Source: Leptobrachium leishanense (lineage: Eukaryota > Chordata > Amphibia > Anura > Megophryidae). Taken from it: a stretch of 64,000 nt of DNA. Location: contig CM019064.1 of NCBI GenBank assembly GCA_009667805.1, forward strand, positions 269,557,662 through 269,621,661, in the 5' to 3' direction. A program made the translations under genes and the position numbers. Every line of letters starts with the position of its first letter. The first letter of the stretch is position 1. Of this stretch, positions 1 to 10,935 are shown piece after piece. The notes beneath the pieces are model-generated. The model worked only from the letters and a program-made list of their open reading frames with translations, was not told the origin of the DNA and ran no database searches.

Positions 1-1138
1 AACAACATGATTGCTATTAAAATGGGAGCCCACGTTTTAATTAGATGGCTCTCTTTTAGTTGGAGAGTAAATGATGAGTAAAAATACTGTGCACACATTT
101 TAAAAAAAAGTTTAAATGTCTGAGGAAAAAATGTTCAAAGAATTAAGTAGATTAAATGAGTAAACATAGGCCTGTAGACTTACTGAGCCAGCGTTGCTGA
201 GCTGCTAAGACTGAAAATTGTTACAAGCCATAAACTCTTAGTGGTTCCCTGTTTACATCTTAGTTATGCGCCTGTCACTACATTATCAGCTCAGTTTGGA
301 AATTTTTGGTGCCATAAATAAACACTATCTGCAAAGGTGAAAGCTGCTGCTGGTATATTCTTTCCATGTGTCCATAGTCTTTGGCAAAACCCATTTGCGA
401 TTGTTTTTACGCAATCTTTTTGCATCATGTGGTGCAGATTAAAGGACAAGTGTAAACTATTTGTTCTCAGTGTCCTTTGTTGAACAGTGAAAGTTGGATC
501 ACACCCTCCTCTTCATAGAAGGACTGGAAGTCAGCATCAAATTAAATTTATTATTGGGAGGAGAATTTACTGAAAACTAGCTATTGGGAAGTGGCAATTT
601 TGAGCTGCACCATTGAATGAGCAACCTTGGAATTATTACTCTCCAGCTCCCACCACATTAGTACTTCCTATAGAAATAAATATAGAAAGTATAAATGTAG
701 TAAAGCATGCCATTGAAGCAGAGTCACAAAATCAGTTGCCGTTGACTTGTAGTAGGTATTGAGCTGATTTCTTATTTGAGGATTGTTATACCTTACATCT
801 CACTCATTACATGTACTGACTCCTGCTGGGATAGGGTCTTTGGATTGATGATCTTATTATTCTTGAAAAAATTTCCAGATCGGAAACCTCAAAATCTGAT
901 CTTCTATACATGTAGATACGTGAAGTCCACAATAGACAAGCGCAGAACAAAAAAAATAGTTTCGGATCAATCCGTTATGTTTTTTAGTTCGTTTCGGTGA
1001 GTTCTTTATGTTACTGTGATTCGTATTTTGAGTTAATTGGGAGATTAGTAATTTGGATTTTGTATTGACTCATGATTTAATTTTTTTCCTGTTATTTTGG
1101 AATATGAAACAGATTTATTAATTACTCCTCCTGTCCTG
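1..1138. other. AT-rich sequence, nothing recognised
   Basis: Both strands were read. There is no open frame with a recognisable protein, no terminal inverted repeat pair and no tandem array. Only short A/T runs are seen. Confidence 0.5.
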
Positions 1139-1139
1139 T

Positions 1140-1207
1140 TTTAGCACCAAGGACAGCAGCACCATGAGCCTCTAGAGCAAAAGATCCCCCTGTCCTTGGT
1201 GCTGAAA
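1140..1207. repeat. Short imperfect hairpin
   Basis: TTTAGCACCAAGGACAG at the left pairs with CTGTCCTTGGTGCTGAAA at the right, separated by about 33 bases. A third, partial copy of the arm (ACTAAGGACAGCACC) follows at about 1219. It is probably a decayed miniature element. Confidence 0.45.
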
Positions 1208-1588
1208 TAGGTTTCAACACTAAGGACAGCACCTGCCGAATGCAGCCAGACTGAAGGATAGAAAAACACCCACTGCGTTTGGCATAGAAAAAAAGCCTTA
1301 TTGTTTTAAAATAATTAGGAATCCAAAAATTTCACCAAAAAATACTCAAATTCTAAAAAAATGAATAAATAAAAACAGCATGTTTTTCTAGGGCTGGGGA
1401 AATTATTAATTAATCGATTTAATTAATAGTTTTGATTTTAAATTTATTTTGATCACGGGGGCCCATCAGCTAGGAGTCTGAATACGGAGCTGTACCGGCT
1501 TCCTGGGGCCCTGGGCACCGCCCTCCAGTCACGTGTGTGAAGCGTGTGACGCACGTGTCTCACACACAGTGACTGGCGCAGGAAGAAG

Positions 1589-1617
1589 ATGGCAGACGAG
1601 AAGGCAGCAGAGGAGCG
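1589..1617 (+). pseudogene. Possible first coding exon of a hAT gene, followed by a splice donor
   Basis: An ATG at 1589 in good Kozak context (AAG before, G after) opens a short frame reading MADEKAAEE plus two bases of the next codon. It runs directly into CG|GTGAGT, a textbook 5' splice site at 1618. Upstream is CpG-rich sequence with CACGTG motifs at 1520-1560. The position near the left end of a hAT suggests a relic of the transposase transcript: promoter, leader and first exon kept, the rest lost. No downstream exon is seen before the minisatellite and LTR. With only 29 bases, chance cannot be excluded. Confidence 0.3.
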
Positions 1618-1644
1618 GTGAGTATAGTGCTGCCTGTCTCAGTC

Positions 1645-1733
1645 CAGCCTCGGACCCAGCCAAACCCCAGGCACACACCAGGCCCCAGACAAGACCCAGG
1701 GCCCAGACCCAAGACCCAGGGCCCAGACCCAAG
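1645..1733. repeat. CCCAGACCC-type minisatellite, split by LTR
   Basis: Imperfect units of about 10-21 bases built on 'cccagacccaag' run up to the LTR and resume at 2657-2745. They were one array before the LTR inserted. Confidence 0.7.
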
Positions 1734-2656
1734 TGTCACATTTTCCCTGGTTTTGGCCATGCCACGTGGTGGTGAGAGGCATTCACGTCTGTTTTCCCGT
1801 GTTTTTTGTTTTTGGCTGTGCTGTCTGGGGCTGCTCTGGAGTTCTGCTGTGATCTTCTGGACTGAGGTCACATGGCCCAATCACACAGACCCACTGCCTA
1901 TATAACTCCCAGGAGCACAGTGCTTCATTGACCGTTTGTGGAGTTCTATGGTGGTTGTGGTTCTTCTGTCCTGTTCCTGTTCCCTGTTTTCTGCGTTGCT
2001 GCATAGCTTCATGTCATGTATTTTATGGTTTTGACTTTTGGCTTATGTTCCTGGATATTCTCTTTCTTGGTCCCTGTACACTGTAATCTGCTAATCTTGT
2101 TACTGACCTGGCCTGGCTGAGAACCGCTTCTGTGTATGACTTCTGGCTCTGTTCTGGTTTATTCTCTGGTCTATTCCCTGTACCCTGTATCGAGTATCTA
2201 GATATTCCTGTGTATGACCTTTAGTGTGTTCTCTGGATCTCTCTATTGCCTGTTCCCTGTATTACTGTATGCCTGTTCGGTTGCCAATCTCTGCTAGTCT
2301 TGACCATTCCTATGTTTCATGTTTTATGTATCTTGTTTGTCTAAGTTTAGCTTACTCAGAGGGCAACATACTCTTCAGTATAGGATTTCTGTCTGTCTTG
2401 TTAACCCTTGCCCTTCTTGCTCCCCTTGCTCTGTTATTCTTTGTGAGGGTTTCTTAGAAAGAAATCATTCCCAGCATAGGGATCCCTTTAGTTTTCTTCC
2501 TGGCCCTCCTGTCCCTTGTGTCTGTCTGGTTCCTTTATTTCCCTGGAATCTGTATTGTAAATCTGTTCTGTATCAAGCCAGCAGCTCACCTACCTAAAGG
2601 GCTACACTCCTTGTACTAAGCCACCACGATGGCCCAAGTGGGCCCCCATCGTGACA
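1734..2656 (+). mobile_element. Solo LTR inserted in hAT
   Basis: The segment starts TGTCAC and ends GTGACA, the usual TG...CA LTR ends with a 6-bp inverted repeat. It lies inside the CCCAGACCC array. The immediate 5-bp flanks are CCAAG and CCCAG, one mismatch, and the repetitive target makes the duplication ambiguous. A TATA-like TATATAACTC at about 1900 fits an LTR promoter. No internal gag or pol is present, so this is a solo LTR. The Gypsy-like assignment is inferred from the ends only. Confidence 0.65.
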
Positions 2657-2904
2657 CCCAGACCCAAGGGCCAGGACCCAGACCCAAGACACAGGGCCCG
2701 GAAACCCAGACCCAGACCCCGGACTCAAGACCCAAGATCCAAGCAGATCAGCTAAAAGTAGTTGGATCCATATGTGCGTTATAATTACGGCAATTGAAAT
2801 TAATTGATCGATTAAAAAAAATTTGATTAATCGAACATGAAAATTGTAATCAGTACCAGCTCTATGTTTTTCATTTGCAGCACAAATGTTGCTGCAAATG
2901 AAAA

Positions 2905-3130
2905 GAAAAAATGGTTGAATAAATATTTAAGAAAAATGGGGATTTTTTTTTTTTACATTAAAACCTCTGAGATTCACCTGTTTAAACCTGTCGAACGAAC
3001 CACTGAAAAACAGGGCATTTCACTGACATTTTGGAGCTGTGCGGCGTTCTCTGAATAGATTAACGATTACTTCTCTATGGGGAATTTCACTGTCGCTGAA
3101 TCGCACCAAAAGGCACCCTTGGCGCTGTCA
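2905..3130 (+). mobile_element. Fragment of the 'GGGTTATTC' miniature element family
   Basis: The stretch containing CATTTCACTGACATTTTGG and GAATAGATTAACGATTACTT matches inner parts of the elements at 46381-52580, 53583-54850 and 35264-36148. Both family ends are missing here. Confidence 0.55.
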
Positions 3131-3349
3131 TTGTATACAATTCAACAGATACAGCACCACGGCCAATGGACAGAGACACGGCACTGAATCTGTGAAATGG
3201 GTTAACGAATTGATTCGTGAAAACAGAATCAATTCATTATGTTTCATTTCTTTTTCGTTCCGTTTCGGACTGAACAGATTCATTATTTCGGAAGTGCTTT
3301 CAAAATACAAACCGGTAAATTTCATCTGAATTGCGATATGTCTAGTCCA

Positions 3350-3981
3350 CAAGGGAAGAGGCTGATTACCTTTTCATAAGACAAAGTGCAGTAACCTTCG
3401 TTTGATATAAACATGTAAAGCAACTAAAGATCAGGGACAAAATGTCAATGCTTTATTTGTAGAATTTTTAATATAGTTTTACTTCTCAATAAATTTTAAA
3501 ATCTTACACTCAAGTGATTTTTTTAATGTTGACCGTTGCATGCTTTAAATATGCCACGAACAGAGTGACCATATGTTTTTTGAACCAGAATATGAAGAAC
3601 AATTTATTAAATTTTTTGTGAATTTCTTTCCATACACTTTTCTATACTTATCTTCATCAATATATCCCTTTTTCACCAAAAAGGTTGTTTTGAAGCAGTT
3701 GACTATTCATTTTTAATTCTCCTCCTGACACGTGAACCCATCCCTGTTGGGCAAAGGGCTATGCCTAATACTGTAAAGGTGGGAGCTTAAGAAATTAACA
3801 GAGTTTGAGTGCAGTGAGACTGACACACGGTCTTTGATTTTTAGCCATTATGGGAAAACTCACATCCAAAGGCCAATCCTGTTCGGATACAAATATGGTT
3901 GGTCCTCTATGTGAGGAATTTAAATTCTAATTAAAATGAATAATAAAAACCCCACTATATAGAGCTTGCAAGATTATCTAT
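3350..3981. other. No feature recognised
   Basis: AT-rich sequence. No coding similarity or repeat structure was seen. Confidence 0.45.
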
Positions 3982-3984
3982 TTA

Positions 3985-4420
3985 GGCTAGGGACAGATGA
4001 GCGCATTTTCTGCGGCCACCGTCAAAATGTACGTCGATGCGTGCGCACGCATTTTTTCACGGAATACGCTTAAGTGGTCAGACGATGCGCAATTCTGGAC
4101 GTATTTCATGACGGTGGGGTAAAAAGAAGTCTAGGGAAATCCGGCTGTTTGAACGTTATGTAGGCCGCACACTAGCAGCGTCTGACGTCTCCTAATCACG
4201 CACACACGCTGCCATGCGGCCGCAGCGCACTCTGTACGTCAGTAGCAGCGGTTTCACGTTCTGAGAAAAATGCGTTCATTTGCTGGTTGCGTGGTGTCGG
4301 CGCACTTTCGTACGCACGTACTGCGTATATTGGCCGTCATTGGCCGTTATGTGCTGCTACTGCCGCCGTGATTTAGTGCGCCTGCACGCGCGTTCCGACT
4401 GCCCCACTCTGACCCTAGCC
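3985..4420. mobile_element. Harbinger-like miniature element, copy 1
   Basis: TTA target duplication at 3982-3984 and 4421-4423. Ends are GGCTAGGG and CCCTAGCC. The interior is unusually CpG-rich for the region (many GCGC and ACGT). A 3-bp TTA duplication points to PIF/Harbinger. Five related copies occur in the window (33449, 34759, 54077, 57094). This one is nearly the same as the 34759 copy. Confidence 0.7.
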
Positions 4421-4423
4421 TTA

Positions 4424-5370
4424 GTTGGCATCCCAGTCTGCAGCCTATGTTATGTTCTAGCTGTCTAAACCATTTAAATACAGTCATAAAAGATGAATAG
4501 ACCATGGGAAAAAAATAACTTCCTATTGTGTATTGAGTGAAAAGTCCATAGCCATCTCCAGAAAGAATTGGTAAAAGAGATAATGCTATAAAACAAGAAC
4601 ACAATACTACTACAATATATTAGATCAATCTAATAGATGGCCAGGGAGGTAATTTTGCCCTTTGTATTATGTAATGTATGTGAATGTATCGTTATTTCCA
4701 ATCCAAACTTACATTTACACTATTCAACTAGCTTTTAACCAGTGGCTTTCATTTTCAGCATAATTAGTGTTTGTAAAAACATGCAACAGTTTAGGCATTG
4801 CTCTTCCAGCCTATGTAAGATCATTTTGGGTGAAATAAGTTTAAGAGTCAGTTGATAATTTATTTTTGTTGCCACGGTTTGCAAATGTGTTGGAGTGCCT
4901 TTTCGAGGTCATATATATATTTTTTTTCACCATGCATTAATTCTAAGCTAAGAAACCCTCCTTCTGCTTTGATTTAGAAATACTGAAATTCTAATCTACA
5001 GGATTTATCCGAGTAAGGGTATGGTGGAGATCATCAGATGTAAGTTGGCTGCACACGATGCTACACTTTGGGACAGCAACTGTGTCTTGCTCATTCATTG
5101 CTAATTTGCTATCACTCATTTTTTTTAAAATACTGAGCTGGAACCGCTGCCCACACATTGCTTTGCTGCAAATACTGCACAGTATGTTGATGCATAACAC
5201 TGCAACAAAAAAAAAAAATCTTTATTAAATAAGATGGCACACATCATTTTGAAAATGTTGTTGCTGAGCTTCCAATAAGTGTTTGGATGTTCATATTTGG
5301 TGATAACATGGTCCCTTAACCCACTCATTGGACCGTATGAATCCCATAAAATTATAGACAATGTAAACTT
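4424..5370. other. No feature recognised
   Basis: AT-rich sequence with short A runs. The short open frames show no known family. Confidence 0.45.
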
Positions 5371-5577
5371 CCTCCTTGGAAATTAGCAAATTTTGTGCCC
5401 ATTTATAAGGAAGGTAGTAGGGAGGAATCGGAGAACTATAGGCCAGTTAGTCTTACGTCAGTAGTGGAGAAATTAATGGAAACCATGTTAAAGGAAAGGA
5501 TTGTTGAACATCTAAAAACACATAGATTACAAGATCAGAAACAACATGGGTTTACCTCAGGGAGATCATGCCAAACG
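5371..5577 (+). pseudogene. CR1-clade LINE reverse transcriptase, N-terminal fragment
   Basis: The frame translates to VPIYKEGSREESENYRPVSL followed by the QHGF...GRSC block, the fingers region of non-LTR retrotransposon RT in the CR1 group. Such an RT copies its own RNA at a nicked target site. The frame is open but ends abruptly at 5577 where a GC-rich miniature element begins. The C-terminal half resumes at 6227. About 85-100 residues between GRSC and GPILF are absent, including the SKAFD catalytic block. The element is 5'-truncated, lacks the endonuclease domain, and cannot be active. Confidence 0.85.
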
Positions 5578-6226
5578 CATTAACGCGAGGGGCAAAACTC
5601 TTTGCGCTGAATGTCGTATTACGACGTTCGCGCACAAAATGCGTGTTAACGTCTAATGCGAGTGGCCCTGCGCGAACCCTTAGTGAGCAAAATTTAGTGC
5701 GCGCATCCTATACTTAACATTGTGAGCGCAAATGCGTTTGTGCGTTGGTGCGTGCATGGTATTACAATCTTGGCGCAAAATTTAACGGATGTTTGCGTGC
5801 ATAATTTTAACGTCTTTGAAAAGCTAACATCTTTGGTAACAGCAAATTGTAAGAACCTGACCATACCAAACTGCGGATTCACAACGGAGAACGTCGATGC
5901 GCACGTTTTTTTTTTTTTCTACTAGATCCATCAAAAATAACGGCCACTACCTTGTCTTCCGTCAGAACGTACGTCTGTTGTGCGCAGTCCGCACAAAATG
6001 CGTTCCTCTGACGGACTCGCGTTAAAAATTACAGTGAGCTCACTGATTTCTGTGCGCAACGGTACTTGGTGCGCATTTTTGCGCGTCGGTTTTACGAGCG
6101 CAATTTCACGACGGATGAAAAAAATGCGCGATGAATGTAATTCCAATGGTGATTTTCGTGCGATAACGTTTAACGCTTCGCGCAAAAAAACATGCGTTTA
6201 GCGTGCGTTTTTGCGTTCATGTAATA
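5578..6226. mobile_element. CpG-rich miniature element splitting the CR1 copy
   Basis: The insertion starts GCATTAACGCG and ends, read inverted, GAACGCAAAAACGC, giving approximate inverted ends. The interior is full of GCGC, ACGT and CGTT, unlike the surrounding LINE. No clear target duplication was found, and LINE sequence is missing at the junction, so the insertion or a later event removed about 300 bases. Confidence 0.55.
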
Positions 6227-7125
6227 GGGCCTATTCTCTTTAACATTTTTATTAGTGATCTTGCAGAAGGTATTCATGGAAAAGTATGTCTTTTTGCTGA
6301 TGACACAAAGATTTGCAACAGGGTTGATGTTCCTGGAGGGATCAGTCAAATGACAAATGATTTATGTAAACTAAAAAAATGGTCAGAGCTGTGGCAAATG
6401 AGTTTTAATGTGGATAAGTGCAAGATAATGCACCTGGGGCGTAAAAACCCAAGGGCTGAATATAGAATATTTTATACACTCCTAACCTCAACATCTGAGG
6501 AAAGGGATTTAGGGGTCATTATTGCAGAGGATCTAAGGGTAAGTAGACAGTGTAATAGAGCAGCAGGAAATGCTAGCAGAATGCTTGGTTGTGTAGGGAG
6601 AGGTATTAGCAGTAGGAAAAGGGAAGTGCTCATGCCACTGTACAGAGCACTGGTGAGACCTCACTTGGAGTACTATGTGCAGTACTGGAGACCGTATCTC
6701 CAGAAGGATATAGACATCTTAGAGAGAGTTCAGAGAAGGGCTACTAAAATGGTGTACGGCTTGAAGGAGAAAAGTTACCAGGAAAGGCTTAATGATCTTA
6801 ACATGTACAGCTTGGAAAAAAGACGAGACAGAGGAGATATGATAGAAACATTTAAATACGTAAAGGGAATCCACAAGGTAGAGGAAGGGAGTATATTTAA
6901 AAGGAAACAAAGTAGCAAAACAAGAGGACATAAAGTAGCATCAGGAAGTATTCTTTTACTGAGAGGTTGCTGGATACAAGGGACAGCCTTCCAGTAGAAG
7001 AGACTAAAACAGTGATTGAATTTAAGCAAGCATGGGATAGGCATAAGGCTATCCTAAATAAAAGATAAATCCAGGGAAAGTATCCATATAATTGGGCGGA
7101 CTAGGTGAGCTGAAAGGTTCTTATC
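6227..7125 (+). pseudogene. CR1-clade LINE reverse transcriptase, C-terminal fragment and 3' end
   Basis: An open frame (to 6997) begins GPILFNIFISDL, then carries the FADD catalytic box at about 6293-6304. The thumb region follows with the CR1-typical DLGV, LYRALVRPHLEY and LERVQRRATK blocks. After the frame, GGACTAGGTGAGCTGAAAGG and TTCTTATC at about 7098-7125 resemble the usual CR1 3' tail. The family reverse-transcribes its own RNA. This copy lacks the first catalytic aspartate region, lost with the segment replaced at 5578-6226. Its downstream reading frame is also shifted before the tail. It is a dead, 5'-truncated copy. Confidence 0.9.
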
Positions 7126-8590
7126 AGGAGACCTATTTTGCTAACCCACCGGATTTTTTTCATCTAAGCCTGAGTACATTACAAATTTAAAACCTTCTTG
7201 AAGGAAGTTTAGATATTGTGAGATAATATATTTGATGTTAAATTAGTGTCATTATAATGTTTATCATTAGAAAAATTGGGCTTCAATCATTAGGCTATCT
7301 TCTTGGTAGTCGACACATATAGTATATACTTGTCAAGATTTCACCTGGATCTGCAGCACACCTTAGCAGTTCACCCCATTTTCATCAGACTGCTGTACCA
7401 TATTGGGCCACTACCCATGTTTGGCATTAGCTGCAACATACAGCTTAGAATTGTATTGTCTCCAGCTGTCCTGCATTTTATTATCCCTATTTAGCAATAA
7501 TTCAAATGTGAAGCACTAAGAAAAGGATAAACACATCTATGGTGTCCCCTCAATAGCTGTGTACCACCCAGATGGTTTCCCAGGCAAGTCTTAGAATACA
7601 CTACTTACAAAAAAATGTTTAGGATCAGTCTAAACAAGACTTACATGTGAGTGTTCAAAGACAAATAGTTTTTCCTCACCCCTGTCATGGTCCATGCTGA
7701 GCCCTACAGCCAGCCAGATGTGGCCTCCTTTTTAGGCCAATTCTGTAAAAAAAAAAAAAAAAAACAGAAATTGATCTTGCACTAAAACTCTCACTTCTAC
7801 TTGGGTGGCTCTAATTCTGATAGTATTCAGCTACACTTTAAACAAAGGCCAATGACATGGCCACAACATTGCCACAGTTTACACCATAATAAACCTTCTT
7901 TACTGAACCGCCTTAGAAGAGCCGGATTCCTTTATTCTCTATATACTTCATACTCAAAACAGACCAAAAAAGTGTCCCCTGCTATATATGCACACCAATC
8001 CCCAATCTAGAATAACTGCCAATAGGTTTTAGCACCATTGTATAAAAGCCGATAAAGTGAAAGCTCACTGGCCATCATCCTATGTGAGTCCCACAAGTGT
8101 CACTCCCCTTGGAACTAAGGCTGCAAACAATGCTTCATTGTTAGATTACATTTTACTAATGACTGGCTTACTCAGCACTTCCTTAGTAATTAAAATAATC
8201 TGTGCTATGTCAAAAGGTCTACTTGACCTTTCTGGCTGCTTGAATGTTATGTATTAAAATAGAAAAATGTACTGACTCAATTTTTGACCAGGATTCTATG
8301 AAATATGGAGATAATTTCTTAAAAAAAAAACCTTATAGGCCATGTAAACTGATAGTTAACAAGGTTTTTTTATTTGAATTTTATATATATTACCTTATGC
8401 TTTCCAACTACACTTGTTACCTTTTCTATGTTACGATGCATTTGGTCTGTCATAAATCTATTTATTATTATTCAGCTAATAATAATAGATGGCAAATCAT
8501 TTTGTTTTCTTTATTTTTGTACTTCCAGGTGCATTTTTAATGGAATTTTTTTCTCTGGACAATACATTGCATTTAAGCAATTATTATTGA
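7126..8590. other. No feature recognised
   Basis: A run of about 18 A at 7748 may be an old retroposon tail. Otherwise this is AT-rich sequence with no recognised element or coding stretch. Confidence 0.4.
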
Positions 8591-8689
8591 AAATTACTAT
8601 TGAACTCTGCGCAAAATTTTGCGCGTGCGCAAAAACGCATTACGTAGGCAAAGTCGGTGCAAGACTTTAACCCCCCCATGCCTCATCTT

Positions 8690-9124
8690 CATGCTGAGCT
8701 CTGATTGGGCAAAATCCTGCACCTGACCTGGACTTTGCCCAATCAGGGCTCAATATTGAATTAGAGCCCTGATTGGGCAAAGTCCTGCGCCTGACCTGGA
8801 CTTTTTCCAATCAGATCATTCAGCATGAAGACGTGGGGCAGAGACGAGGAGCCGCGGCCAGACGGATCGGAGGAGCTGACGGACCGGGGAACAGGAGGCC
8901 GGGACAGCTGCAGGACAGGTGAGATACGGGGGCCAGGGGCCGCAGCCACAGGTCTCCTACATGTACCGGCAGCCGCCGGTACATTTAGGAGACCTGTGGA
9001 TGCATTTTTTATTATGGAATGTCCGCGGTTGAAGAAACCGCGAACATCCCATAATGTTCGGCTTTCGAACGGCCGATGTTCGATTCGAACTGACGTTCGA
9101 ATCGAACCGAACGCTCATCCTAGT
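8690..9124. mobile_element. Partial hAT, relative of the TAGGGATGAGC family
   Basis: The right side reads CGAACCGAACGCTCATCCTA, close to the right end of the complete element at 13224-14614. Inside is a pair of roughly 52-bp repeats (8698-8752 and 8764-8815) based on TGATTGGGCAAAATCCTGCA. This matches sequence near 14370-14470 in that element. No left end or target duplication was found. Confidence 0.6.
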
Positions 9125-9490
9125 AGAGACCCACACACGAAGTACGTGCGCACCGAACTGCGCACGCACGTGGCAAACGGACGCAAGTTAGGCAAGAACG
9201 TAAAACTGCTACCATGGACGCGCAGAGTGCGCCATGTCCAGGTAGGGTTCTGTGTGAGTGAGGAGATGTCAGACGCAGCACATTTGCGACATCCAGCACC
9301 TTGACGCACAAAACGGCTTTTCATATTTTTATAATTTTTCATATTAATTTTATTTCCCATAGTTCCCTTTTGTTTCTACGTCCGTCAAAAAAACGGACCG
9401 GGTAGTGTCTACAGTATCTTCCGTCAGTATGTCTGTCCGTTATGCACGCACGCAGAGTGCGCTCAGACTGCGTTCATCTGACATTAGCCT
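9125..9490. mobile_element. CpG-rich miniature element fragment
   Basis: High density of ACGT and GCGC, ending GTTCATCTGACATTAGCCTA, which resembles the Harbinger-like ends elsewhere (TCTGACCCTAGCC). The matching left end is probably in 8600-8650 (GCGCAAAATTTTGCGCG), split by the hAT fragment. Confidence 0.4.
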
Positions 9491-9717
9491 ATGTGTCTTT
9501 TTCACAAAATGTGCAAGGACAGAAAATGCATCTTCCAGACTCTGAACCATTATTTTTCACCAATGTTATTATATAATAAAAAGACTGCATAAATGTATGT
9601 CTTGAGTCATTTTGTCTTAACATAATGAAATCAAATTATTTTGGCATGACTTTACACTTATTCAGAGATGTATTAAATAAGTCATGCATAGAGCTTGTAA
9701 ACCGCTTTTAGCTATTA

Positions 9718-9759
9718 GGAACCTGTTAGCCTTATCAGAAAATAAGGCTAACAGGTTCC
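9718..9759. repeat. Perfect 18-bp hairpin
   Basis: GGAACCTGTTAGCCTTAT is followed by a 6-base loop and its exact complement. Immediately downstream, GGAAGAC...GCTGAAACG resembles the terminal region of Penelope-like elements. Confidence 0.7.
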
Positions 9760-10099
9760 AAGGAGGAAGACTTTATGCTGAAACGTTGGGTTTTGTCCTA
9801 GGACGGACCTCTTATCAGCCCTCAGTGGTGAGGTAATCGTGTAATATTTTGATACACTATTGTACCATATTTCTATGTTTTGCATATCAGGTTTTACGCT
9901 ATGCTGTAGAACATTTTGTATGCGTGTTTTGGTTTGAGTTCAGCTGCACATACATTTTATAAGCAAATGTTATATTGGCAAAGACCTGTGATTTAAAGCC
10001 GTCCATACATATTACCAGGCCCGTCTTTAATATTGATTGGACCCTGGGCAAACATTTTCTTGGGCCCCCCCCACCCAAAAGCCCTGCCCACCGCATAAC

Positions 10100-10365
10100 T
10101 ACCCAACACTTTCAAGAGCTCCACAGCAATAAAACTCACAGTACTGTGCAATGTGTGTGTATGTGTATGTGTGTGTATCACAGAGCTCTGCTGCAATAGA
10201 ACTCACAGCAATGTTCACTGTATGAGCGTATCACAGCTCAAAGCGATAAAACTCACAGCAATGTGTGGTGTATGAACGTATCAGAGCTGCACAGCAATAA
10301 AACTAACAGCATATATGAACGTATCTCAGAGCTCCACAGAAATAACTCACTGTAATGTGTAGCGT
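10100..10365. repeat. Degenerate tandem array, about 60-bp unit
   Basis: Four to five diverged units based on AGAGCTCCACAGCAATAAAA, followed by ACTCACAG...TATGAACGTATC. A TG-rich run lies at 10153-10177. Confidence 0.65.
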
Positions 10366-10379
10366 GTATTCAACCCCCC

Positions 10380-10935
10380 CCAGCCCCAGTATATCAATTT
10401 ATTAAAACCCCCCAAGCCCCAGTATATCAATTTATTCACCCCAAGCCCCAGTATATCAATTTATCCCCCTCCAAGCCCCAGTATATCAATTTATCCCCCC
10501 TCCAAGCCCCAGTATATCAATTTATTCACCCCAGGCCCCAGTATATCAATTTATCGCCCCTCCAAGCCCCAGTATATCAATTTATCCCCCCTCCAAGCCC
10601 CAGTATATCAATTTATCCACCCCTCCAAGCCCCAGTATATCACTTTATCCACCCCTCCAAGCCCCAGTATATCAATTTATCCCCCCTCCAAGCCCCAGTA
10701 TATCACTTTATCCACCCCTCCAAGCCCCAGTATATCAATTTATCCCCCCTCCAAGCCCCAGTATATCACTTTATCCACCCCTCCAAGCCCCAGTATATCA
10801 ATTTATCCCCCCTCCAAGCCCCAGTATATCAATTTATCCCCCCTCCAAGCCTCAGTATATCAATTTATCCCCCCTCCAAGCCTCAGTATATCACTTTATT
10901 CACCCCAGGCCCCAATATATCAATTTATTCAACCC
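10380..10935. repeat. 31-bp minisatellite, 18 units
   Basis: Eighteen copies of AAGCCCCAGTATATCAATTT with a C-rich linker abut without unique spacers. In the middle, units ending CAATTTATCCCCCC alternate with units ending CACTTTATCCACCC, a dimeric higher-order pattern of about 63 bp. Confidence 0.9.

Larger units (their letters stand above)
1389..2864. mobile_element. hAT-type DNA transposon with nested solo LTR
   Basis: An 8-bp target duplication TGTTTTTC lies at 1381-1388 and 2865-2872, exact on both sides. The ends read TAGGGCTGG on the left and, inverted, TAGAGCTGG on the right, and ATTAATCGATTAA-like sequence lies just inside both. An 8-bp duplication with TAG ends is the hAT signature. 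The interior holds a CpG-rich block (1455-1620), a possible first coding exon, a CCCAGACCC-type minisatellite and an inserted solo LTR (1734-2656). No transposase frame remains, so the element is non-autonomous. Confidence 0.8.

Noticed and set aside
8825..9304. 159-codon plus-strand frame
   Set aside because: It crosses the right end of a hAT fragment and a CpG-rich miniature element, and its residues look like translated repeat sequence.
10380..10935. Regular 31-bp repeats resembling a CRISPR array
   Set aside because: Units abut directly with no unique spacers, unit types alternate, no cas genes are present, and the array lies inside a hAT element.
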